DNA of 21,138 nt, from positions 1 through 21,138 of the forward strand of contig JAUCBJ010002481.1 in assembly GCA_032718475.1 (NCBI GenBank). The letters are read 5' to 3'. Below, one piece after another: positions 8,785 through 18,707 of the stretch (positions are counted from its first letter, which is position 1; every line of letters begins with the position of its first letter). Source of the stretch: Nemertoderma westbladi (taxonomy: Eukaryota > Xenacoelomorpha > Nemertodermatida > Nemertodermatidae). The notes beneath the pieces were generated by a model, which saw only the letters and a list, made by a program, of their open reading frames with translations, ran no database searches and was not told the DNA's origin. A program made the position numbers and the translations under genes.

Positions 8785-9792
8785 GTAAGTCAATATATAT
8801 CTGATCCCTTTTTTGTAACCAAGAGTGTGATATGGTTAATACAAGACAAGGTTTTGGGAAGGATAATCTAATATATAGGCCTAAGGTTTGTGATAGATGG
8901 AAGATCAGTAAGTCTGACAGTTGAACCCGAAACAAGCAGAATTAATTATTGCTTTAGATTTCGTTTAGGGAATTATGACAGACGGAGAATTGAAAGGAGG
9001 GAGAGGAAGTTCTGTAAAATAAGACCCATTGCCTGATAGAGGAACTGAGCTACCTACGTGGCGTAGATTACATGGTAGATGACAAGTGTTGCTGCTACAT
9101 CTACTGTAATAATAACATGCTGCATATATACAATAAGCATAGTAGATAGATATTGTTTTTATTATTATACTGTATCAATATTTAAAAAAAATAGTATCAA
9201 TACGCCAAACAATGTATACAGTATACCTTAGATATTGTCCCACATAACATATATTATTATATTCTTAAATTGTTACTTTTTCGCTCGAATTTAGACCAAA
9301 TCGGGACAAAAAGTAACCCATACAGTAGGATTGCATTGATTTTACTTTTTTTCCTGGCTAAAAAGGTAAAATAATATACTGTATTTTTGGTGGAATTCCT
9401 TAAATTTTATTAAATGTGTTCAAAGAGCATCGACGTAGAAAAGGTTTGCACGTAATGTGAGCAAAATCCTTGCACACACTCAAAAATTATGGCAAATTTA
9501 ATGTATGCGTGGCGTACTCCAAAACGGAACTCAATATCCAATATTAGTTTATGTTGTTAAGCGGCTCTCTTGTTACGTAATAAATATTCTAGAACACTAA
9601 ATTATATAACATTGAGTAAGGCAGCATCAGGATTTGAAGAGTACAATAATTTGAATCGCAGTAACTATGGAAGTAATATAGTAAAGTACTATAGTTCAAT
9701 TTATTTTGTACCAGAGTAAGACTATGTCGGTGTACGTTTTTTAAATAATTAAGCAACAAAAAATGTACCAATTTAAGAATAATTTACGTATA
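8785..9792. other. calpain intron with one short hairpin
   Basis: AT-rich, no coding signal. Contains a perfect 10-bp inverted repeat, GTTACTTTTT at 9272-9281 and AAAAAGTAAC at 9308-9317, with a 26-base loop. Confidence 0.5.
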
Positions 9793-9919
9793 ACATGGGA
9801 AAAAACCGTAGAAAATTGTTCTTTCAATATTCTCTCGACACTTTAGTAACCTCGCTGACGTTCGGTAAATAAAATGCCTCGAGAATAATGAAAAAAAAGT
9901 TCTACTTTTTTTCCCATGT
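9793..9919. mobile_element. 127-bp foldback (MITE-like) element
   Basis: ACATGGGAAAAAACCGTAGAA at the left is an inverted copy of TTCTACTTTTTTTCCCATGT at the right with only small indels. The inverted similarity continues inward (left CAATATTCTCTCGAC, right CTCGAGAATAATG) almost to the centre near 9855, so the whole segment can fold into one long imperfect hairpin. No clear target duplication; flanks are TA-rich. Confidence 0.6.
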
Positions 9920-10218
9920 AATAAATAATTATTATTACCTCTACAGTAAAGAATTTCTTCTTATTTCAAAGGGGGTCTTAATGAGAAGTATTGTTGTAGG
10001 CCTACACTGCACAGGGTTAAGTGAGATTTTAAATAAAGTTTTAAAAGATGGTTGATTTTCTAGGAATTTTATTTTATTACGGGAAATGTACCAGTATTTA
10101 ATACCATTATAAAAGAAAGTAACAATTTCAAAATACAATTCGAGAGTTAAAAGTTTGTAGCACTACAAAGTCAAACAATAAAACTGGTTGATTGGTTCAT
10201 TTGCTTCCGATGTTTCAG
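9920..10218. other. intron sequence up to exon D, nothing recognised
   Basis: AT-rich sequence ending in the acceptor TGTTTCAG. GTAGGCCTAC, a copy of the common palindrome, lies near 9997. Confidence 0.6.
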
Positions 10219-10385
10219 CGACTTACAGCGACAACCCTCAGTATCCTATTGAGGTTACCCTGACTGAAGGCGATGAGGATGGTCTTTGCGATGTCGTTGT
10301 TGCATTGATGCAGAAATACCGTCGTAGAATGCAGGCCACAACAGGGGATAGTTTTCTAACTATCGGATTTCAAATGTGGTCCAAC
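10219..10385 (+). CDS. calpain exon D (domain III)
   Basis: Begins after TTTCAG, ends before GTAAGT. Joined to exon C it reads KFPTYSDNPQYPIEVTL, then EDGLCDVVVALMQKYRRRM and GDSFLTIGFQMWSN, matching the calpain C2-like domain (NPQY..., VALMQKxRR, TIGFxxY). Two bases complete the Pro codon from exon C; the exon leaves in phase 0. Domain III binds phospholipid and calcium in classical calpains. Confidence 0.92.
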
Positions 10386-11250
10386 GTAAGTACCTAATGT
10401 ATACCTAGGGGCCTACTATCAGAGATCAAAATTCATTTTATATAATGTAAATAATTTGGGGCGAACACTACTATTTTATTCTTTATACAACTGTATATAA
10501 ATATATAATACAGATATGTTTTACGTTTATTATACATTTTAATGTATATGATGTTTATTGCGATATTTCAATATAAATTCTTTACACATTTTCTTATGTT
10601 GGTTAATATACTGTAGTAAATAAAATAATTATATCAACTTCTATAATCATGTACGTGTTGCGATAATCAGTTTGTATTTCAAGATAGGACTCCTCACCAA
10701 TTATCACCGTTTACCAAAAAATATTTTAATTTCTCTGAAATATCTAAAGCAACAAACAGTGTTGATTTATTGTTGAAATGTCCCACTACAGTACTATTTA
10801 AAAATATATAATATGAAGAACAGCCAGTTGGCTAAATAGCCCATTTCATACATACTCCCCTAGTTCTTATGGTGATGGGTGGCGATTTTCTTCCCAGGTC
10901 TTTGTTTGGATGTGTCTGATTAACAGCAGTGTTTTCGATGTTCTCAATAATGGAGAGGATTTTTCGAAAATGACATTATATTTATTAGAACATAATAGGT
11001 GGACCAAATTGGGAATCAACTGAAGGCTTCCTTTAAATGCTTATTGGTTTGCTTACCGAGTATTCATCGGATGCACTCTCGGTTTATAACCTATAGAATG
11101 GCCATAGCTAAAATGACAAACAAGGGCACCTATTGTCGCAAATACCATGTGGGCATACTGCACCATCAAAATATATCGAAAAGGAATATGCAACCGCGGT
11201 AGGCCATATTCCAACCTGTGGTAAAAGGACTTCACCTGCGTCTACACATA
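10386..11250. other. calpain intron before the 42-bp array
   Basis: AT-rich to about 10850, then more balanced sequence 10850-11250 without convincing coding similarity on either strand. Confidence 0.5.
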
Positions 11251-12625
11251 CAGTACTGTACATGTAACGTTTGTTATAGTCGGCAGGCCTATACATACTG
11301 TACATGTACCGTTCGTTAGAGTCGGTAGGCCTATACATACTGTACATGTAACGTTCGTTAGAGTCGGTAGGCCTATACATACTGTACATGTACCGTTCGT
11401 TAGAGTCGGTAGGCCTATACATACTGTACATGTAACGTTCGTTAGAGTCGGTAGGCCTATACATACTATACATGTAACGTTCGTTAGAGTCGGTAGGCCT
11501 ATACATACTGTACATGTAACGTTCGTTAGAGTCGGTAGGCCTATACATACTATACATGTAACGTTCGTTAGAGTCGGTAGGCCTATACATACTGTACATG
11601 TAACGTTCGTTAGAGTCGGTAGGCCTACAGTATACATACTGTACATGTACCGTTCGTTAGAGTCGGTAGGCCTATACATACTGTACATGTACCGTTCGTA
11701 AGAGTCGGTAGGCCTATACATACTATACATGTAACGACGTTAGAGTCGGTAGGCCTATACATACTGTACATGTAACGTTCGTTAGAGTCGGTAGGCCTAC
11801 TGTATATGTACCGTTCGTTAGAGTCGGTAGGCCTATACACACTGTACATGTACCGTTCGTTAGAGTCGGTAGGCCTATACATACTGTACATGTAACGTTC
11901 GTTAGAGTCGGTAGGCCTACTGTACATGTACCGTTCGTTAGAGTCGGTAGGCCTATACATACTGTACATGTAACGTTCGTTAGAGTCGGTAGGCCTACTG
12001 TACATGTACCGTTCGTTAGAGTCGGTAGGCCTATACATACTATACATGTAACGTTCGTTAGAGTCGGTAGGCCTATACATACTGTACATGTAACGTTCGT
12101 TAGAGTCGGTAGGCCTATACATACTATACATGTAACGTTCGTTAGAGTCGGTAGGCCTATACATACTGTACATGTAACGTTCGTTAGAGTCGGTAGGCCT
12201 ACAGTATACATACTGTACATGTACCGTTCGTTAGAGTCGGTAGGCCTATACATACTGTACATGTACCGTTCGTAAGAGTCGGTAGGCCTATACATACTAT
12301 ACATGTAACGACGTTAGAGTCGGTAGGCCTATACATACTGTACATGTAACGTTCGTTAGAGTCGGTAGGCCTACTGTATATGTACCGTTCGTTAGAGTCG
12401 GTAGGCCTATACACACTGTACATGTACCGTTCGTTAGAGTCGGTAGGCCTATACATACTGTACATGTACCGTTCGTTAGAGTCGGTAGGCCTATACATAC
12501 TGTACATGTACCGTTCGTTAGAGTCGGTAGGCCTATACATACTGTACATGTACCGTTCGTTAGAGTTGGTAGGCCTATACATACTGTACATGTAACGTTC
12601 GTTAGAGTCGGTAGGCCTATACATC
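11251..12625. repeat. 42-bp minisatellite with higher-order repeat
   Basis: About 33 head-to-tail units of the form GGTAGGCCTATACATACTGT + ACATGTAMCGTTCGTTAGAG + TC. Some units are shortened by deletion of the TATACATA part (for example near 11796, 11917, 11995 and 12372). Rare variants recur exactly 574 bp apart: GTAACGACGT at 11731 and 12305, CGTAAGAGTC at 11697 and 12271, TGTATATGTA at 11801 and 12375. This shows a tandem duplication of a multi-unit block. The unit is packed with palindromes (TAGGCCTA, GTACATGTAC, AACGTT). Unit length divisible by three produces long stop-free frames on both strands that are not genes. Lies within the calpain intron between exons D and E. Confidence 0.95.
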
Positions 12626-12917
12626 TGATTATCTATCTGTTGAATTTCAATTAAATTGGATTTTACTCATTTACTAATCTGCCTAGTACAGTGGGTGAAG
12701 GGGTGTAGGCCTAGACATACAGTACTGTAGGTGTACATAGGTGAGGCATTTAACCGCCATTGCAGGAGTTAAATGCGATGGTTGCTTGTAAATTGTTGGT
12801 TCTCACTTACTGGTGAATGCTAAAGCATTGATATTACAGATTACAAAAAACAAAATCCTCGATATCACCTTTCTTGAGCCGGCGCTACGCATTATATTAT
12901 TTTTAATTCTTCTGCAG

Positions 12918-13126
12918 CCCGAAAATCGCACCCTGCCTCTAAATTTGGATTTCTTCCGAGACAAGAAGAAGATGGTCTTCACTACAGTCTACTCGCCAGA
13001 TAGAGAGGTCGTTAAACGAACAAAAGTAGAACCCGGTAGCTACATAATAATTCCAACAACTTATGAAAAGGATCAGGAAGGAGAATTCTTGTTGAGAATA
13101 TTTACAGAAGGGAAATCATCATTCAA
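12918..13126 (+). CDS. calpain exon E (end of domain III)
   Basis: Starts after TTCTGCAG in phase 0 and ends before GTTAGT with two bases of an Asn codon. Encodes LPLNLDFFRDKKKMVFTT, then REVVKRTKVEPGSYIIIPTT and EGEFLLRIFTEG. This matches the calpain block REVxxRFxLPPGEYxIVPSTxEPxxEGEFxLRxFSE. Sequence after 13126 in the same frame (to 13157) is intron. 12626-12917 before it is intron and includes an ACAGTACTGTAGG stretch. Confidence 0.92.
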
Positions 13127-13189
13127 GTTAGTAGCTAACATATCGGATGTAAATTAATAAAATGTCATGTAAAATTATTAAGGGAGGGT

Positions 13190-14142
13190 GGGGTAGCACA
13201 GCACCCCCTTTTTGGAAATTAACAAAAAACTTTTTTTATTTTATCATGTGCCGAATTTAATGGTAATGGAGATTTCAAATCTGCAAGCAGTTTTCTTATA
13301 TCTTTTCTCAAACTCAAGTCATTACCCAAGACGTAAAAGCTAAGCTAGTTTTTGACAAGCCTTCAAGCACCACTATATTTTACGATTGTACGGGGCCCTT
13401 TTCATAAAAAAGGCTCTCACAGTACAGATATTAATAATATTGTTATAGCGTTGTTTTACTACAGTACTTCTTTTACTGGTTTTATCTGTTTAGCAAGCAT
13501 GAAATATCTCGTTGAATTTATTTTCTCTTATTATTGAACATAGAAAAATGGTATTATCTAAAATAGCGGGAAGGTTTGAATTGTTCCTTAAACTTTAAAC
13601 ACCCAAATCTCAGAATGACGTTTTTTCAGGAAAAGGGCAATTTCTCCGCCAATTTTAACTGAAATTATTTGCAATTTGGTACACTTGTTAAGATTACCCT
13701 TCTCCATACTTCTTGGGAACAAATTTAGTTGGAAATGCCCTCGAGACTTTTAATATCAAAAAGGCCCAAAAAAATTCCCTTCTTTTTTGGGGCCTTTTAT
13801 ATCAAAAATGCCCAAAGAAATCCCTTTTTTGGGGCCACTTTGTTCTATAAAGGCTCCAGAGCATTTCAGGCAAACTTTGTACAGAAGAATTGGATGCAGC
13901 GTTCTTCTGAACTTATATTCCTATTTTCGACAAATTTCAACAAATATTAGTGGAAAAATATCCCTTGGCGCAAAAGGCACTTTTGTCCATTACGGAGCCA
14001 TTTTGGGGCCAATTTTAAAAAATTTTGGTTTGGTTATTCTCACACAGTCCAAACGATGTTTAGTAGCACAAAAATTAATTGTCACCCAATTTTAGGGTCC
14101 ACAGACACCTAAGTGTGAGGTTCAATTTAGGGGTGCTACCCC
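13190..14142. mobile_element. possible TIR-bounded non-autonomous element
   Basis: GGGGTAGCAC at 13190-13199 is the inverse of GTGCTACCCC at 14133-14142. Inside are a tandem 46-bp duplication (13754-13799 and 13800-13837, TATCAAAAAKGCCCAAA type) and recurrent GGGGCC/GGCCCC words, unlike the surrounding AT-rich intron. No coding capacity. The TIRs are short and one side abuts a C run, so this is tentative. Confidence 0.3.
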
Positions 14143-14162
14143 CCCCCCCCCCCCCCCCCCCC
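14139..14162. repeat. C24 homopolymer
   Basis: Twenty-four consecutive C on the plus strand, in the calpain intron between exons E and F. Length is likely polymorphic or a sequencing estimate. Confidence 0.95.
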
Positions 14163-14317
14163 ATAAAATACATGCAACCTATCAACTATCCTAAAAAAGC
14201 AAATTTAAGCAACAATCCTTACACTAACAGAATTATATGATACATGCCATATTTATTTGATAATTCACACATACCGCTCGCATAAACTATAAACCAATAA
14301 TAAATATACTTCTGCAG

Positions 14318-14562
14318 TGAAAAAAACGAAATGAAAACGCCAGTGAAAGTTCTTCAAGCCGGTACTGGGGAGGGAAATATTACAGACAAGGTGAGACTGA
14401 CTCGTCGTTTGTCCGAGATCAATGATCAAACACATCGCCAAATGGGTGATAATGAGGAGAAACATTGGATGAGATTCTTCCAAAGTGTCTCTGGAGACAA
14501 CATGTCCTGTGATGCTTACGAACTTCAGAAATGCGTCAACGAATATCTCACGGAAAAAATGG
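14318..14562 (+). CDS. calpain exon F (linker and first EF-hand)
   Basis: Begins after TTCTGCAG, its first base completing the Asn codon of exon E. A charged linker of about 45 residues is followed by EEKHWMRFFQSVSGDNMSCD, AYELQKCVNEYLTEKM, the non-canonical first EF-hand of the calpain penta-EF-hand domain (compare family LAGEDMEISVKEL). The best donor is GTTGGT at 14563, leaving one base of a Gly codon that exon G completes. The frame runs on to TAA at 14577-14579, which I read as intron. Confidence 0.85.
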
Positions 14563-15138
14563 GTTGGTATGCTGTATAATATTTTACTTACCTTTAATAT
14601 GTCAGATTGGCGGCGGTGACAAAACTTTATAGGCCTAAATCCTTGAGAAGCAAATCAATTAAATTGACTTGCCTCGAGATATGGTTGATGCCAGAACAGA
14701 GTGACCCATATATGATGAGCTTTTTTACAGGACTCAAGTGGTATTATCAGTGTTGAAAGTCAAACATGAAAAATTGTTTCTCAAATTATAGTTCAGTTTT
14801 AACAGGTTGGCTTATTGAAAAATACGTACTTGACGAATTTGTTATTAACCACATTTCAAGGTGTATTAAATATTCTTCCTTTGATTTTGTAAATTGAAAG
14901 TATAATATTCATGAGGTGGAGCGGATACAACTTTCACCTTTAACCACATGGTTTGGAGGCGCAGGTTCAAATCCGAGTGAAGGCTGCGGCATTTTTGTAC
15001 TGTTTTTGTAGAGAAAACCAAAATACAACAATAAATTTAAATTTAAGTTACATTAAAGTTAGATATTAATCAACTTTATAGACTATAAGATAATTTGTAA
15101 TTAATTAAATTATAACCAAAATAATATTTAATATAAAG
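14563..15138. other. calpain intron with a tRNA-like B box
   Basis: GGTTCAAATCC at 14964-14974 fits the RNA polymerase III B-box consensus, about 45 bases after GGTGGAGCGGATAC and before a T-rich stretch. The T-arm does not pair well and no cloverleaf forms, so this is at most a decayed tRNA-derived SINE head. The rest is AT-rich without features. Confidence 0.3.
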
Positions 15139-15269
15139 GTTACGGGGATCGTTACTTATTTAATGGCAACGTATGTAAGACCCTGGTGGCCTTGGCAGAT
15201 GAAGATTTATCTGGGAGGTTGGAATTCGATGAATTTGTACAACTGTGGAGGGATCTGAAGTTTTGGATA
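15139..15269 (+). CDS. calpain exon G (second EF-hand)
   Basis: After AAAG acceptor; two bases complete the Gly codon from exon F, giving KMGYGDRYLFNGNVCKTL, then VALADEDLSGRLEFDEFV and QLWRDLKFWI. The loop DEDLSGRLEFDE has Asp, Asp, Ser, Gly and Glu at canonical EF-hand positions 1, 3, 5, 6 and 12, so it should bind calcium. It ends in phase 0 before GTGAGT. The remaining EF-hands (3 to 5) expected of a classical calpain were not found to the right in the window. 15270-15523 that follows is intron-like, with a stop-free but non-homologous run. Confidence 0.88.
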
Positions 15270-15523
15270 GTGAGTAATTTTACACCTATTCTATTTCTAT
15301 ACTATTTGCATTATCCCTTTCTCGTATTGTTTTTTGTTGAATTAATTAGTATGTACAGTATATGTCTATATGTATGCGCCTTATACTGTACATACATGTT
15401 AAAAGATACCGCTTCCAAGACAAACTGCATGTATATTATTCACATTGTGGGGGTTGGATGTGATTTTTTGAACATTTCAATTATATATAATGAATGCGAG
15501 AAACCTTGAGGCTCATTAAGCCA

Positions 15524-15899
15524 GGGAATGTCTATTCACCACCATCGGTGATCTTCCACAGTAAACCCTTCCACTCCGTTTCCTAAAGGAGTGCCTGTTC
15601 ACCACCGTGGATGATCTTCCACAGTAAACCCTTCCACTCTGTTTCCTAAAGGAATGCCTGTCCACCACCGTGGGTGATCTTCCACAGTGAACCCTTCCAC
15701 TCTGTTTCGTAAAGGAATGCCTGTTCACCACCACGGGTGATCTTCCACAGTAAACCCTTCCACTCTGTTTCCTAAAGGAATGCCTGTCCACCACCGTGGG
15801 TGATCTTCCACAGTAAAGCCTTCCACTCTGTTTCCTAAAGGAATGCCTGTTCACCACCGTGGGTGATCTTCCACAGTAAAGCCTTCCACTCTGTTTCCT
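15524..15899. repeat. 63-bp minisatellite, left arm
   Basis: About six units of 63 bp built on TTTCCTAAAGGAATGCCTGT, TCACCACCGTGGGTGATCTT and CCACAGTAAACCCTTCCACT. The stop-free minus-strand frame with a 21-residue period is a by-product of the unit length. The last unit is cut after TTTCCT at 15899 by the LINE. Confidence 0.95.
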
Positions 15900-17879
15900 G
15901 TATACCCTCGAAACAGGAAAAGGGCCCCCTGGACTGACACCAAAATTCAGAAGTGCCGAAATGACCTTCATAAGGCGCAGAAAGAGTCCCGACTCAAACA
16001 GACTACAGCGGCCAAGAATGCAGTTAAAGCTGCATCTAGGTCCCTGAACAGGCAGTACTCTGTTAATCTACAGGAGCTAATAAACCAACAGGTTGATGCC
16101 ATCAATGATGCTGACGACAGCAGGCAATCATCCCAGGCATGGAAATCGATCAATCTGCTTACTGGGCGGAAAAGCCAACCAACCACCAAGGTTAAGGCTG
16201 AATCACCAGCCGATCGCCTCAATGGTTGGAAAGCCCACTTTGAAAAGCTCCTCAATAATGACAGGGTATTACCTGATAACTTTATAGAAGTAAAAGTGTC
16301 TGAGTCTGTACTCCCAGATAATCCCATTGGCCATATCTCCTTTGCAGAAGTGAAGGCTGCTGCAAAGAGCATTAAGACCAATCGTGCCAGTGGAGTAGAT
16401 GGTGTTCCCCCTGAGGTCTTTAAAATACCTGAGTGTTTAAAGCTCATCTATCCCATCATAGTAGACATGTACCGTACAACAAGAGTCCCACAAGAAATGA
16501 AAACAAATAAGTTGGTGCCAGTTCCCAAGAAGGGCAACCTAACACTCTATGGTTCTTTTCGGGGAATCTCATTGATCTCGATTGCTGCAAAACTATACAA
16601 TAGAATTCTATTAAATCGCATCAGGGATCCCATTGAGAGACTGCTACGTGGAAATCAGAATGGGTTCCGTAAAGGTCGTGGGACCATGGAGCCCATTTTG
16701 GCACTTAGAAGGATAATTGAAGAGTTATCAAAAAAGAAAGACAGGCATCTGGCTGTTATCTTTGTTGACTTCTTCAAGGCCTTTGATTCAGTCTCTCGCT
16801 CACGTATGTTCAGCATACTTTCATTATATGGGATTCCTGATGAAATTATTGCAGCAATCAGATCAGTATACGATGGTTCGACAACATTTGTGTCTACTGT
16901 TGATGGTGACACAGAACCATTTGAAGTGTTATGGGGCGTCCTCCAAGGAGACACACTTGCACCATTCCTGTTCATTATTGTGGTTGACTATGTTCTACGT
17001 ATGTCCTTAGATCATCATAATGATGATGGGGTGATGATAACTCCACCTACTGGCTCCAGAAGTCGAGGAAATCCTGCCAAGTACCTAACTGATCTAGACT
17101 TTGCTGATGACTTAGGAGTACTCTCAGAATCATTAGAGGGAGCCCAGCGGCTCCTCAGCTCATTAGAACATGCTGCTTCTAGTGTTGGTCTTTATATTAA
17201 CTCCAGAAAGACCAAAATTCTGACAGTAAACTTTGAAAGTCCTCAGCAAGTCTCTGATCGGATGAGCATAAGCTCAAAGGATGGTATGCTTGAGCATGTG
17301 GACGACTTCTGTTACCTGGGATCATGGATCCGGAAGTCAGGTGAGGACCTTCGAATACGTAAGGGAAAGGCATGGGCAGCCTTGAATAGGCTTTCCAGGA
17401 TTTGGAAGTCACCTAGAATTAATCGGAAACTTAAGGTCCGATTATTTAGAGCAGCAGTAGTTCCAGTACTCCTCTACGGGAGTCCATGCTGGGCTCTAAC
17501 TGCTGAGGACACCAAATCTCTGGATGGCACATTCACAAGAATGCTACGCCGGGTACATTGTGTCAAGTACAATGCACACATCTCCAACCAGACACTATAT
17601 AACATTGGAGGTGTCTCATTGGTTTCCCCAAGCTTGACACTAGAACAAAATCGCCTCCGCTTTGCAGGACATTGCTTTCGCCGTGAGGACCAGCCAGTGC
17701 ATAATCTTGTACTTTGGCAGCCTCATGGAGTGAATAAGCATGGTGGACAGCCCATGACTTTCTTGAGACGCATCTTAAAGGACACTGGCCTTAAAGATGC
17801 GGATGATCTAGCAAATGTCATGGGTGATAGGGAGTTGTGGCGGTGCAATTTTGTTGACAAGCCGGCACAGCATTCTTAA
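15900..17879 (+). CDS. non-LTR retrotransposon reverse transcriptase, 5'-truncated, frame intact
   Basis: 659 stop-free codons run from the truncation point to TAA 17877-17879; no start codon of its own is evident, and GTG at 16296 is only an internal codon. The N-terminal ~130 residues (RAPWTDTKIQKCRNDLHKAQ, HFEKLLNND) are the linker before the RT. RT blocks: LVPVPKKGNLTLYGSFRGIS, NGFRKGRG, motif A VDFFKAFD (about residues 289-296), motif B LQGDTLAPFLF (QGD about 349-351), motif C LDFADD (about 401-404), then GLYINSRKTKIL and a thumb/C-terminal region (YLGSWI, CFRRED). It would copy LINE RNA at a nicked target. The apurinic-like endonuclease domain is absent, so this copy is not autonomous. 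The intact frame suggests recent insertion. The clade is not assigned; the layout is RTE- or CR1-like. Confidence 0.88.
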   Translation, partial: VYPRNRKRAPWTDTKIQKCRNDLHKAQKESRLKQTTAAKNAVKAASRSLNRQYSVNLQELINQQVDAINDADDSRQSSQAWKSINLLTGRKSQPTTKVKAESPADRLNGWKAHFEKLLNNDRVLPDNFIEVKVSESVLPDNPIGHISFAEVKAAAKSIKTNRASGVDGVPPEVFKIPECLKLIYPIIVDMYRTTRVPQEMKTNKLVPVPKKGNLTLYGSFRGISLISIAAKLYNRILLNRIRDPIERLLRGNQNGFRKGRGTMEPILALRRIIEELSKKKDRHLAVIFVDFFKAFDSVSRSRMFSILSLYGIPDEIIAAIRSVYDGSTTFVSTVDGDTEPFEVLWGVLQGDTLAPFLFIIVVDYVLRMSLDHHNDDGVMITPPTGSRSRGNPAKYLTDLDFADDLGVLSESLEGAQRLLSSLEHAASSVGLYINSRKTKILTVNFESPQQVSDRMSISSKDGMLEHVDDFCYLGSWIRKSGEDLRIRKGKAWAALNRLSRIWKSPRINRKLKVRLFRAAVVPVLLYGSPCWALTAEDTKSLDGTFTRMLRRVHCVKYNAHISNQTLYNIGGVSLVSPSLTLEQNRLRFAGHCFRREDQPVHNLVLWQPHGVNKHGGQPMTFLRRILKDTGLKDADDLANVMGDRELWRCNFVDKPAQHS

Positions 17880-17930
17880 AAATGCAGCTGCAATGCAGCA
17901 TGCCGATCCTAGTAGTAGTAGTAGTAGTAG
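15900..17930 (+). mobile_element. 5'-truncated LINE inserted in the 63-bp array
   Basis: A 2031-bp insertion that splits the 63-bp array. The hexamer TTTCCT at 15894-15899 recurs at 17931-17936, either a short target-site duplication or the two parts of one unit. The 3' end is GCCGATCC(TAG)7, a microsatellite tail shared with the copy ending at 5018. The 5' part (endonuclease and any ORF1) is missing, as expected from incomplete target-primed reverse transcription. Confidence 0.9.
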
Positions 17931-18707
17931 TTTCCTAAAGGAATGTCTGTTCACCACCATCGGTGATCTTCCACAGTAAACCCTTCCAATCTGTTTCCTA
18001 AAGGAGTGCCTGTTCACCACCGTGGGTGACCTTCCACAGTAAAGCCTTCCACTCTATTTCCTAAAGGGGTGCCGGTTCACCACCGTGGATGATCTTCCAC
18101 AGTAAACCCTTCCACTCTGTTTCCTAAAGGAATGCCTGTCCACCACCGTGGGTGATCTTCCACAGTAAACCCTTCCACTCTGTTTCCTAAAGGAATGCCT
18201 GTTCACCACCAAAGGGTGACCTTCCACAGTAAAGCCTTCCACTCTGTTTCCTAAAGGAATGCCTGTTCACCACATTGGGTGATCTTCCACAGTAAAGCCT
18301 TCCACTCTATTTCCTAAAGGAGTGCCTGTTCACCACGATGGGTGATCCCCCACAGTAAACCCTTCCACTCTGATTCCTAAAGGAATGCCTGTTCACCACC
18401 GTGGGTGACCTTCCACAGGAAAGCCTTCCACTCTATTTCCTAAAGGAGTGCCTGTTCACCACGATGGGTGATCCTCCACAGTAAACCCTTCCACTCTGTT
18501 TCCTAAAGGAATGTCTGTTCACCACCGTGGGTGATCTTCCACAGTAAAGCCTTCCACTCTGTTTCCTAAAGGAATGCTTGTTCACCACCGTGGGTGATCA
18601 TCCACAGTAAAGCCTTCCACTCTGTTTCCTAAAGGAATGTCTGTTCACCACCATCGGTGATCTTCCACAGTAAACCCTTCCAATCTGTTTCCTAAAGGAG
18701 TGCCTGT
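17931..18707. repeat. 63-bp minisatellite, right arm
   Basis: About 12.3 further units in the same orientation and phase as 15524-15899. Variants recur two units apart: CACCACGATG at 18331 and 18457 (126 bp). The first unit after the LINE and the last unit of the array share the CATCGGTGATC and CCAATCTG variants. Confidence 0.95.

Noticed and set aside
10999-11235. Short frames on both strands beside the 42-bp array
   Set aside because: No recognisable domain, and composition does not differ from intron.
11108-12624. Several long minus-strand frames of MYSMYRPTDSNERY-type repeats, and a plus-strand frame at 12380-12595
   Set aside because: They result from a 42-bp (14-codon) tandem unit without stops in some frames. 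Every frame on both strands is similarly repetitive, there is no unique sequence, and the frames break at variant units.
11251-12625. CRISPR array
   Set aside because: Units are contiguous 42-bp copies without unique spacers, in an animal intron.
14964-14974. Functional tRNA gene
   Set aside because: Only the B box fits; T-arm and acceptor stems do not pair.
15270-15509. Membrane-segment-like extension after exon G
   Set aside because: It follows a consensus GTGAGT donor and shows no calpain similarity; read as intron translation.
15516-18242. Minus-strand frames with a 21-residue period (GRVYCGRSPTVVNRHS)
   Set aside because: A by-product of the 63-bp minisatellite. The Cys and His spacing does not make a zinc finger, and the frames are broken where the array is interrupted.
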